Assembly: GCA_900557585.1 (NCBI GenBank)
Contig: USTJ01000033.1
Location: 1-7,289 of the forward strand
Direction of reading: 5' to 3'
Source: an uncultured Eubacteriales bacterium
GTDB taxonomy: Bacteria > Bacillota > Clostridia > Christensenellales > UBA1242
Length of the DNA: 7,289 nt
Shown: positions 1 to 5,377 of the stretch, in pieces
Numbering within the stretch: the stretch's first letter is position 1
Layout: each line of letters begins with the position of its first letter
Translations under genes and position numbers: made by a program
The notes under the pieces: generated by a model
Told to the model about the DNA's origin: nothing
Databases searched by the model: none
The model's input: the letters and a program-made list of their open reading frames with translations, nothing else

Positions 1-1
1 C

Positions 2-1372
2 TTGCCCCCAGACGAGGGATATCAAGGTGCGCTTCCTCAAAAGGGTGACTATGGCGACTATGTTCAATCAAAAAGAACCGAGATATATCACACTTTTGCA
101 AAACATCTTGTTGCAAACGGGAAAGCATTTCCATGTTTTTGTGAAAAGTCTGAAACCAAAGCCGACATTTTGGAAAGAAGAAACGAACAACTTGAACAAA
201 CCGATGACATTGAGGCAAAAGACCCTTGCAGAAACCTTTCATATGAGCAAATCGAGGCGAATATCAGAGCAGGAAAGCCTTTTGCACTCAGGTTGCTTTC
301 ATCTGGTGATGCAGAAAAGACTTTTGAGTTTGAAGACCTTATAAAGGGCAAAAGAACTGTTCGTGAAAACACAAAAGACATTGTTTTGATAAAGCGCAAT
401 GGCATTCCTGTCTATGCAATGGCACACCTTGTTGATGACACTCTCATGGGAACCACAATTGTTGTTCGTGGAGAAGAGTGGTATCCATCACTTGCAGCCC
501 ACCTTGAACTTTTTGATGCTTGCGGACTTGCACATCTTAAATATGCACACACCCCAGTAATTTGCAAACTTGACGAAAGCGGAAACAAACGCAAACTCAG
601 CAAACGAAAAGACCCAGAAGCCGATGTTCGCTATTATGTTGAAAAAGGCTATCCTAGGCAAGCGGTTGTTGAATATTTGGTGAACCTTTTGAACTCAGAT
701 TTCGAGGTTTGGAGAGCGAAAAATCCAACAGCAAACTATCTTGATTTTGATTTCAAAATTTCTAAAATTTCATCAAACAACCCAATGTTCGACATTGTAA
801 AAATGGACGATGTTTCGAAAAATGTAATCAGCAGAATGAGTGCAGAAGAGGTTTATGAAAATGTTTTAAACCATTCAAAAGAGTTTGATGCAGATTTTGC
901 AAAAATTTGGGAAAAACACAAACAAACTGCACTTGCTGTTCTTTCAATTGGTCGTGATGTTGAGCGTCCAAGAAAAGACCTTACAACTTTTGCAGATGCA
1001 AAAAATCTTTACAGTTACATGTTTAATGAACTTTTGAATAAAGAATCACTTTTGAATTTTGACGGAAAAGTTGACAAAGAAACAATCAAAACTTTCCTTT
1101 CAGAATATGCAAAACATGTTGACCTTTCTTTTGATAATTCCGAGTGGTTTGCACAGGTGAAAGAAATTGCTGGCGAGTGTGGTTTTGCAACTGACAACAA
1201 ACTTTATAAAGCAAATCCAGAGGCTTTCAAAGGAAATGTTGCTGATGCTTGCGCACTCATTCGTGTTGCTGTCACCGGAACAAATCAAACCCCAGACCTT
1301 TGCACAATTTTGAAAATCCTTGGCAAAGAAGAGGTTGAAAAACGACTTGCTTTTGTTCTTGAAAACTTATAA
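2..1372 (+). CDS. gltX: Glutamate--tRNA ligase, 3' part (5' end outside window)
   Basis: This is a class I aminoacyl-tRNA synthetase that charges tRNA with glutamate in the cytoplasm; some bacterial forms also mischarge tRNA-Gln, which cannot be decided here. The reading frame is open from the first base, so the gene starts upstream and the TTG at 2-4 is an internal Leu codon. Visible family marks, numbered from that codon: a DEG-type motif (residues 4-6) followed by GDYGDYVQSKR (15-25), typical of the glutamate-binding half; a conserved block around VYAMAHLVDDTLMGTT (137-152) and RGEEW (156-160); and KLSKR (198-202), the variant of the KMSKS ATP-binding loop. The remainder is the helical anticodon-binding region. 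The HIGH motif must lie in the missing N-terminus; with clostridial GltX proteins of about 550 residues, roughly 95 residues are absent. A terminator follows at once, so this ends its transcription unit. Confidence 0.95.
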   Translation: MPPDEGYQGALPQKGDYGDYVQSKRTEIYHTFAKHLVANGKAFPCFCEKSETKADILERRNEQLEQTDDIEAKDPCRNLSYEQIEANIRAGKPFALRLLSSGDAEKTFEFEDLIKGKRTVRENTKDIVLIKRNGIPVYAMAHLVDDTLMGTTIVVRGEEWYPSLAAHLELFDACGLAHLKYAHTPVICKLDESGNKRKLSKRKDPEADVRYYVEKGYPRQAVVEYLVNLLNSDFEVWRAKNPTANYLDFDFKISKISSNNPMFDIVKMDDVSKNVISRMSAEEVYENVLNHSKEFDADFAKIWEKHKQTALAVLSIGRDVERPRKDLTTFADAKNLYSYMFNELLNKESLLNFDGKVDKETIKTFLSEYAKHVDLSFDNSEWFAQVKEIAGECGFATDNKLYKANPEAFKGNVADACALIRVAVTGTNQTPDLCTILKILGKEEVEKRLAFVLENL

Positions 1373-1398
1373 AATCAAAAATAAAACGCAAAAATATT

Positions 1399-1429
1399 AA
1401 AAAAGAGTGCAATTTCGCACTCTTTTTTT
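1399..1429 (+). terminator. Intrinsic terminator of gltX
   Basis: AGAGTGC (1404-1410) and GCACTCT (1417-1422 plus the next T) form a perfect stem around the six-base loop AATTTC, with a run of seven T after it. The A-run on the left extends the stem by pairing with the T-run, which could give some termination on the minus strand too. It lies 26 bases after the gltX stop and separates gltX from the next gene. Confidence 0.92.
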
Positions 1430-1448
1430 GTCAAATGCTCAAAATTGT

Positions 1449-1477
1449 TTGAAGCAATCAATAAAATATTGTATCAT
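1449..1477 (+). promoter_or_regulatory. Predicted sigma-A-type promoter of the F420-ligase-family gene
   Basis: TTGAAG (1449-1454) and TATCAT (1472-1477) are separated by 17 bases; they match TTGACA at four of six positions and TATAAT at five of six. Transcription would start near 1484, giving a leader of about 19 bases with the ribosome binding site at 1491-1495. The position just after the gltX terminator supports it. Prediction from sequence only. Confidence 0.6.
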
Positions 1478-1502
1478 ATTATGGTATCAAAGGAGAAAAA
1501 AT

Positions 1503-2684
1503 ATGAGAACAGTTGGAACATCTGCTTTCGGAGTGAGAACTCCAATCATCAGAAACGGAGACAATCTTGTTGACATTGTTGCAACAAGCGTTGTGAACGT
1601 TGCGAAAGACAAAAATTTTGAACTTAAAGACAAAGACATTGTTGCTGTGACCGAGGCGGTTGTTGCAATTTCACAAGGGAACTTTGCGTCGGTTGACGAC
1701 ATTGCAAAAGATGTGCGAAGCAAAGTTGGAGAAGGAAAGGTTGGTTTGATATTTCCAATTCTTTCAAGAAACCGTTTTGTTGGAATCTTGGAAGGAATTT
1801 CAAAGTCTGTTGACGAACTAGTAATTCAACTTTCATATCCATGTGACGAGGTTGGAAACCCTCTTGTTTCTGCCAAAGAACTTTATGAAAAGGGAATCTA
1901 TACCTATGGAAAGTCATACACTGCCGAAGAGTTCTATAAACTTGTTGGCAAGGTTGAACATCCATTCACCGGCGTTGACTATATCAAAGAATATTTGAGC
2001 GTTTGTGGCAAAAAAGCAACCGTGATTTTGTCAAACGACCCACTTGAAATTTTGAAATATACAAACAAGGTTATTGTTGCAAGCATCCACACAAGAGAAA
2101 TGAACAAAGACCTTTTAAAGAAAAATGGGGCAAAAGTTGTGATCGGCCTTGATGACATTTTGAACAAGCCAAGCAAAGTTCATGGCTATCATGAAAAATA
2201 TGGCGTTCTTGGCTCTAACCGTTCAACAGACGGACACCTTAAATTGTTCCCAAGAAATGGCGAAGAGTTTGCACTTGCACTTCAAAAAGAACTTAAAAAA
2301 CGCACAGGCAAAACACTTGAATGCATGGTATATGGCGATGGTGCGTTCAAAGACCCAGTTGGCGGAATTTGGGAACTTGCCGACCCAGTTGTAAGCCCTG
2401 GTCACACAAAAGGCTTGAACGGAACTCCAAGCGAAATTAAACTTAAATATGTTGCGGACAACAATTTCGAAAATCTTCGTGGCGAAGAACTTGAAAAGGC
2501 AATGAGAGAGTTCATTAAAAACAAAACCAAAGACACCAAAAACAAAAAAGAATGTCTTGGAACAACCCCAAGAAGAATTGTAGACCTTGTTGGTTCACTT
2601 TGCGACCTTATGAGTGGAAGTGGAGACAAAGGAACCCCAGTTGTGCTTATCACAGGCTATTTCGACAACCTTTCAAATGACTAG
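1503..2684 (+). CDS. Coenzyme F420-0:L-glutamate ligase family protein (CofE-like)
   Basis: The 393-residue protein belongs to the F420_ligase fold family, whose archaeal and actinobacterial members add gamma-linked glutamate to F420-0 using GTP. N-terminal family marks: TPIIRNGDNLVDIV (residues 13-26), the dehydrated beta-hairpin LKDKDIVAVTEAVVAISQGN (41-60, in place of the classical KxxSKAEGR-like segment), and FPILSRNRFVGIL (84-96). Later conserved-looking blocks are QLSYPCDEVGNP (109-120), YGDGAFKDPVGGIWELADP (277-295) and GTTPRRIVDLVGSL (353-366). At 393 residues it is much longer than archaeal CofE (about 250), as in the variant known from Bacillota. The start is ATG 1503 because AGGAG (1491-1495) lies seven bases before it; an in-frame ATG at 1407 would begin inside the gltX terminator. 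It is a single-gene unit. Family assignment is firm; F420 as the real substrate is doubtful, since no F420 gene is nearby and most Bacillota do not make F420. Confidence 0.85.
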   Translation: MRTVGTSAFGVRTPIIRNGDNLVDIVATSVVNVAKDKNFELKDKDIVAVTEAVVAISQGNFASVDDIAKDVRSKVGEGKVGLIFPILSRNRFVGILEGISKSVDELVIQLSYPCDEVGNPLVSAKELYEKGIYTYGKSYTAEEFYKLVGKVEHPFTGVDYIKEYLSVCGKKATVILSNDPLEILKYTNKVIVASIHTREMNKDLLKKNGAKVVIGLDDILNKPSKVHGYHEKYGVLGSNRSTDGHLKLFPRNGEEFALALQKELKKRTGKTLECMVYGDGAFKDPVGGIWELADPVVSPGHTKGLNGTPSEIKLKYVADNNFENLRGEELEKAMREFIKNKTKDTKNKKECLGTTPRRIVDLVGSLCDLMSGSGDKGTPVVLITGYFDNLSND

Positions 2685-2899
2685 TTTTGATAAATCGACT
2701 ATGAATTTTTCTATTTGTAAAAAATATACAGAGTTAGAACTTAAAGAGTTAGATATTAAAAGTCTAATTCTTTTTTATTTGTGAAATTTATAATCGCCAA
2801 AAATATTTTATCTATTGATGATGGAATTGCTGATAGAAAAAATGGTGTTTTTAAATATCAAAAATAATTTATATATTTGTAACTTTTTTTACGTTTGTG
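2685..2899. other. AT-rich gap before the nuclease gene, without a convincing gene
   Basis: Apart from the terminator at 2743-2776 the stretch holds no convincing gene. Two tiny open frames lie end to end: ATG 2701 to TGA 2784 (27 codons) and GTG 2781 to TAA 2867 (28 codons). Neither has a ribosome binding site and the first runs through the terminator hairpin, so they are either chance or the remains of a decayed gene. Base composition drops visibly just after the stop codon at 2684, marking a plausible left edge of acquired DNA. Confidence 0.5.
2743..2776 (+). terminator. Intrinsic terminator of the F420-ligase-family gene
   Basis: AGAGTTAGA (2745-2753) pairs with TCTAATTCT (2763-2771) over nine base pairs, one a G-T wobble, around a nine-base loop, followed by a run of six T ending at 2776. 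It lies about 60 bases past the stop codon. The left arm is duplicated just upstream at 2730-2738 (see findings). Confidence 0.75.
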
Positions 2900-2908
2900 T
2901 GTTATAAT
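2900..2908 (+). promoter_or_regulatory. Extended -10 promoter of the GIY-YIG gene
   Basis: A perfect TATAAT at 2903-2908 is preceded by TG at 2900-2901 with one base between, the extended -10 arrangement. No good -35 box stands at 17 bases; TTGTAA (2877-2882) is 20 bases away, which the TG element could compensate for. The start point would be near 2915, only a few bases before the ribosome binding site. Confidence 0.75.
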
Positions 2909-2917
2909 GGTTCATAC

Positions 2918-2924
2918 AGAGGAG
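2918..2924 (+). promoter_or_regulatory. Ribosome binding site that fixes the GTG start
   Basis: AGAGGAG is a near-ideal Shine-Dalgarno sequence ending seven bases before GTG 2932. The first in-frame ATG, at 2956, has no such site, so translation very probably begins at the GTG. Confidence 0.85.
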
Positions 2925-2931
2925 AATTATC

Positions 2932-4200
2932 GTGGGTAGAAGAAGTATAATATCTATGACAGCAGTAAGAAGAATTGCTTCAATGTCTAATAGAGTAAAA
3001 AGAGAAAAATATAATAATGAACTGATAAAATCACAAGGCAATGAAAAGACACGACCTCCCCAATATAGTTTAAATAAAGTTGATTTTAACATTACGTCAA
3101 GGATTGCTCGTATTGAGATATTACAAACACAGGAATATAGAACAATACAAAAATATATAACGCAGAACTATGAGAAATATCCAGTTTACTCTGAATGGAA
3201 GATTAAAGAGAAAATATTAAAGAAAACATTAAAATTGACAAACTCAGAATTGGAGTTACTGAACGTTAACGATGATGAGTTGATAAGGATGTTTGCCGAA
3301 GAAATTGTTTTAAAACTGGATAATGAAGAATTGTTTCCTTCATGGTTTATAAAAATGTATTTGAAAAGAGATTTGGATTTTGATTTGCAAACCATGAAAA
3401 ATGAATTAGATGATTATATTGGAAATCAAAATAACAAAATTAACGTTCAACAAACAAATATTGATTGTTATAATAATGAAATTGTTGATTATAAAATAAA
3501 ACTTCAAAAGCAACAAAAAAGAGGAAATAAATTAGTGTCAAAATTACAAAAATTATCTATATCAAAACCAAATATATTAAAATCAATAATCTCTTTCGGA
3601 ATATATAATTATTTAATATCGAACAAAAGAAAAAGAAAATTAGAATTGAAATTGTCTACCTGTTATAATTTGATAGAAGAATTTAATAAAAATATTTTGG
3701 AAGACAGTGACGAGATAACTAAATGTAATAAAAATATAAAAAATTGCGAATCAAATATTGGTAAAAAAGAAAAAGAGTTTAAAAATAAAAAAGAAGTAAG
3801 AATAAGTGATTATAACAAAAACTTGTCTGAGGTAAAGCCGTTATCAAACATCGTTGCACAAGATGAAAGTTTTACGATGTTGAAACTATTTAGTGGGCTT
3901 GAATATGAAAAAATAATTGGTGTCTATATAATACATAACAAAGAAAAAGATAAATACTACGTTGGACAATCAAAAGACGTGATGAAACGTATTAAACAAC
4001 ATTTCAACGGAACTGTTCCTAAAAACTCTGTGTTCGCTGAGGATTATTATACTTCACAAATGGAAAACAAAGATAATATTTTTGAATATAAAATTATTAG
4101 ATGTGAGACAAAAGATGAATTAGATAGTTTGGAAAAGAAATTGATCTACGAATATGATTCTTGGAATAGTGGTTATAATGGCACTAGTGGAAATATTTAA
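2932..4200 (+). CDS. Coiled-coil protein with C-terminal GIY-YIG nuclease domain
   Basis: The 422-residue protein ends in a GIY-YIG nuclease domain (about 327-420). The two signature strands are GVY (330-332) and YYVG (342-345), R353 sits in the helix KRIKQHF (352-358), and LEKKLIYEYD (400-409) supplies the metal-binding Glu, most likely E401, before GYNG (414-417). By analogy with the family this cuts DNA with one divalent metal ion. In front are a basic, Arg/Ser-rich N-terminus (1-27), a mixed helical region (about 75-145), and a charged Lys/Asn/Glu-rich coiled coil in two arms (about 145-208 and 232-305) split by a hydrophobic segment (210-229). All core catalytic residues seem present, so it is probably active. 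It has its own promoter and terminators and shares no operon. Codons are far more AT-rich than in the neighbours, suggesting horizontal transfer. The domain layout resembles phage-type coiled coil plus C-terminal GIY-YIG proteins; target and role are unknown. Domain call firm, function open. Confidence 0.88.
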   Translation: MGRRSIISMTAVRRIASMSNRVKREKYNNELIKSQGNEKTRPPQYSLNKVDFNITSRIARIEILQTQEYRTIQKYITQNYEKYPVYSEWKIKEKILKKTLKLTNSELELLNVNDDELIRMFAEEIVLKLDNEELFPSWFIKMYLKRDLDFDLQTMKNELDDYIGNQNNKINVQQTNIDCYNNEIVDYKIKLQKQQKRGNKLVSKLQKLSISKPNILKSIISFGIYNYLISNKRKRKLELKLSTCYNLIEEFNKNILEDSDEITKCNKNIKNCESNIGKKEKEFKNKKEVRISDYNKNLSEVKPLSNIVAQDESFTMLKLFSGLEYEKIIGVYIIHNKEKDKYYVGQSKDVMKRIKQHFNGTVPKNSVFAEDYYTSQMENKDNIFEYKIIRCETKDELDSLEKKLIYEYDSWNSGYNGTSGNI

Positions 4201-4237
4201 GATAAAAACGAACCGTGATTGGTTCGTTTTTTATCTT
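4199..4237. terminator. Bidirectional terminator between convergent genes
   Basis: GATAAAAACGAACC (4201-4214) pairs with GGTTCG followed by a T-run and ATC (4221-4235) around the loop GTGATT. The GC-bearing core is CGAACC/GGTTCG. There is a T-run after the core on the plus strand and, read from the other side, on the minus strand. It begins directly at the nuclease stop codon and contains the stop of the minus-strand small gene (4231-4233), so it serves both. Confidence 0.9.
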
Positions 4238-4407
4238 TCAAGTTCCTCTTCGTCTTGTTTGGATTTTAGACCATTTTCTATGCTGGCAATTTTCTTTGCC
4301 TTCAAAAGATTGTCCAAATTTCGGTTTATGTTTTTTACGTTTGACGAATAAAGGTTTTCATATGCAATTTTAAGTGCATTTTTTGTGCTTATCTTTTTCA
4401 TATACAT
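4231..4407 (-). CDS. Small hypothetical protein, 56-58 residues
   Basis: A frame of 58 codons on the minus strand encodes a charged, mostly helical small protein: Lys-rich at the start (MYMKKISTKN), a middle NVKNINRNLDNLLKAKKIA (residues 24-42), and a strongly acidic end DEEELER (52-58). No signal peptide, membrane segment or known motif is seen, and I do not recognise the family. Evidence that it is real: its stop lies inside a bidirectional terminator shared with the convergent nuclease gene, its codon choice looks like that of the housekeeping neighbours rather than of the nuclease gene, and it sits divergently from the acyltransferase operon. Evidence against: no good Shine-Dalgarno sequence precedes either ATG (4407 or 4401). 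The frame stays open upstream as far as 4689, but that would overlap the divergent operon and is unlikely. Confidence 0.55.
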   Translation of the reverse strand: MYMKKISTKNALKIAYENLYSSNVKNINRNLDNLLKAKKIASIENGLKSKQDEEELER

Positions 4408-4443
4408 TTTTTGCCCATTTGTGCAGAATTTTATACATTTTTC

Positions 4444-4459
4444 GTTATATATGTATAAC
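4444..4459. repeat. Palindrome GTTATA-N4-TATAAC in the divergent promoter region
   Basis: Two perfect six-base arms, GTTATA (4444-4449) and TATAAC (4454-4459), flank TATG. It lies between the two divergent genes and shares its half-site with a second palindrome centred 44 bases to the right. It may be an operator, but AT-rich palindromes of this size also arise by chance. Confidence 0.4.
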
Positions 4460-4460
4460 A
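4452..4460 (-). promoter_or_regulatory. Possible extended -10 element for the small minus-strand gene
   Basis: Read on the minus strand this is TG, one base, then TATACA. No matching -35 box is found at 17 bases. Transcription would start near 4445, giving a leader of about 38 bases to ATG 4407. It overlaps the palindrome at 4444-4459. Weak prediction; a TATAAA on the same strand (4435-4430) is an alternative. Confidence 0.3.
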
Positions 4461-4466
4461 AAAATA

Positions 4467-4496
4467 TTGACGATGTGCTTTTGATTGTTTTATACT
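4467..4496 (+). promoter_or_regulatory. Predicted promoter of the acyltransferase-glycosyltransferase operon
   Basis: TTGACG (4467-4472) and TATACT (4491-4496) each match the sigma-A consensus at five of six positions and stand 18 bases apart. The start point would be near 4503, about 43 bases before ATG 4546. An alternative pair, TTGTTT (4485-4490) with TATAAA (4509-4514), also 18 bases apart, would start near 4521. The first has the better boxes. Confidence 0.65.
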
Positions 4497-4506
4497 TATA
4501 TAACAA
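4485..4506. promoter_or_regulatory. Candidate operator: 22-bp near-perfect palindrome over the -10 box
   Basis: TTGTTTTATA (4485-4494) and TATATAACAA (4497-4506) are inverted repeats matching at nine of ten positions with two bases between them. The palindrome covers the -10 box and the likely start point of the operon, where a bound dimeric repressor would block RNA polymerase. The repressor is not in this window. The site is seen in the sequence; the regulatory role is inferred. Confidence 0.45.
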
Positions 4507-4534
4507 TTTATAAATGTCAAAAATTATATCGCAC

Positions 4535-4542
4535 AAAGGTGG
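4535..4542 (+). promoter_or_regulatory. Ribosome binding site of the acyltransferase gene
   Basis: AAAGGTGG resembles the anti-16S complement AAAGGAGG with one mismatch. Its AAAGG part ends six bases before ATG 4546, whereas its 3' end is only three bases away, a slightly tight fit. It supports ATG 4546 over the internal ATG of residue 22. Confidence 0.7.
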
Positions 4543-4545
4543 AAA

Positions 4546-5376
4546 ATGAAGAAGAAAGTTGTTTGGGGCGAAAAGCGTTATTATACCGATTGGAAAGATA
4601 ATAGTTTCATGAAAACTATTGTTCTTCGCGAAAAGAAAATCAAGAATAACTATCGATATGTTCCATGCTGGTTTGTTCGCTTTTTTCAAGGACTTTTCTA
4701 TTATGTTTTTGCTCTTCCAATTTTAACCATAATGCTCAAAGTTAAATATGGCGTTAAAGTATATGGAAAAAAGAACATGCGAAAAGTGAAAGGTGGGGCA
4801 ATTTTAATCGGAAACCACACCCACGCAATGGACGGCTGTTTTGCATCGGTGAATGTTGCGTTTCCAAAACGAAACTATATCATTACAAAGAAAGACGCGG
4901 TCGAAGTTATTTTTGCAAAGCATTTCACAAAGGCACTTGGTGCACTTCCTTTGCCAGATGAACCAAAGGGTCTTGCAAATTTGAGCAAGGCTATTGATTT
5001 CTATTTGAAGCATGGCAAAACTGTGACAATTTTTCCAGAGGCGTGCGTTTGGCCATATTATAACAAACTTCGTCCACTTGCTCCGGCTAACTTTCACTAT
5101 GCAGTGAAAAGCAATGTTCCAGTTGTTCCATTTTGCGTTACATATCGTTATGTAAAAGGCAAAAATTATTTGAATAAAAAACCAAAAGTAAACATTACAA
5201 TTTTGGAACCAATCTATCCAGATTTGTCGCTTTCTCCAACCGAGGCAAAGAACAAACTTGCACAGCAAACAGAAGAGGCAATGCGAAAAGTGATTGACAA
5301 AGAAGATAACGTTGCTTTCTTTGAATATGTTCAAAAAGATAAAAACGATGAAACAAACAAGATAGAGGAGAACTAA
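4546..5376 (+). CDS. PlsC-type lysophospholipid acyltransferase family protein
   Basis: The 276-residue protein is a member of the glycerolipid acyltransferase (PlsC/LPLAT) family, which moves acyl chains from acyl-ACP or acyl-CoA onto a hydroxyl of a lipid at the inner face of the cytoplasmic membrane; 1-acylglycerol-3-phosphate is the classical acceptor. The HX4D catalytic motif is H91 to D96 in NHTHAMDG (90-97), with the general base H91. The later motif FPEA (163-166) replaces the more common FPEG, and VPVVPF (191-196) is the usual proline-containing strand. A hydrophobic stretch (about 41-64) probably anchors the N-terminus, after an unusual charged leader (1-38) rich in Lys, Trp and Tyr. 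It is the first gene of an operon: its stop is one base before the glycosyltransferase start, and that gene's ribosome binding site lies in its last codons. The acceptor may be the glycosyltransferase product rather than a phospholipid precursor (inference). Confidence 0.87.
   Translation: MKKKVVWGEKRYYTDWKDNSFMKTIVLREKKIKNNYRYVPCWFVRFFQGLFYYVFALPILTIMLKVKYGVKVYGKKNMRKVKGGAILIGNHTHAMDGCFASVNVAFPKRNYIITKKDAVEVIFAKHFTKALGALPLPDEPKGLANLSKAIDFYLKHGKTVTIFPEACVWPYYNKLRPLAPANFHYAVKSNVPVVPFCVTYRYVKGKNYLNKKPKVNITILEPIYPDLSLSPTEAKNKLAQQTEEAMRKVIDKEDNVAFFEYVQKDKNDETNKIEEN
5364..5370 (+). promoter_or_regulatory. Ribosome binding site of the glycosyltransferase, inside the upstream gene
   Basis: AGAGGAG ends seven bases before ATG 5378 and lies within the final codons of the acyltransferase gene. 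This is typical of translationally coupled operon genes. Confidence 0.88.
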
Positions 5377-5377
5377 A

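Noticed and set aside
1407..1502. N-terminal extension of the F420-ligase-family protein by 32 codons.
   Set aside because: It would start inside the gltX terminator and upstream of the predicted promoter, while ATG 1503 has a well-placed AGGAG.
1..2684. gltX and the F420-ligase-family gene as a joint glutamate-ligase operon.
   Set aside because: A strong terminator at 1399-1429 and a separate promoter at 1449-1477 lie between them.
2701..2867. Two end-to-end short frames (27 and 28 codons) upstream of the nuclease gene, possibly an antitoxin or a frameshifted small gene.
   Set aside because: Neither has a ribosome binding site, the first runs through the terminator hairpin and its T-run, and neither product shows a recognisable motif. 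A decayed gene remains possible but cannot be supported.
2889..3092. Hydrophobic 67-codon frame on the minus strand, resembling a small membrane protein.
   Set aside because: It lies opposite the nuclease gene's promoter and first codons. Its hydrophobicity follows from the AT-rich complement, and there is no ribosome binding site or terminator for it.
4408..4689. Upstream extension of the small minus-strand gene to 152 codons.
   Set aside because: It would overlap the start of the divergent acyltransferase gene and its promoter, and the extra residues have no coding character of their own.
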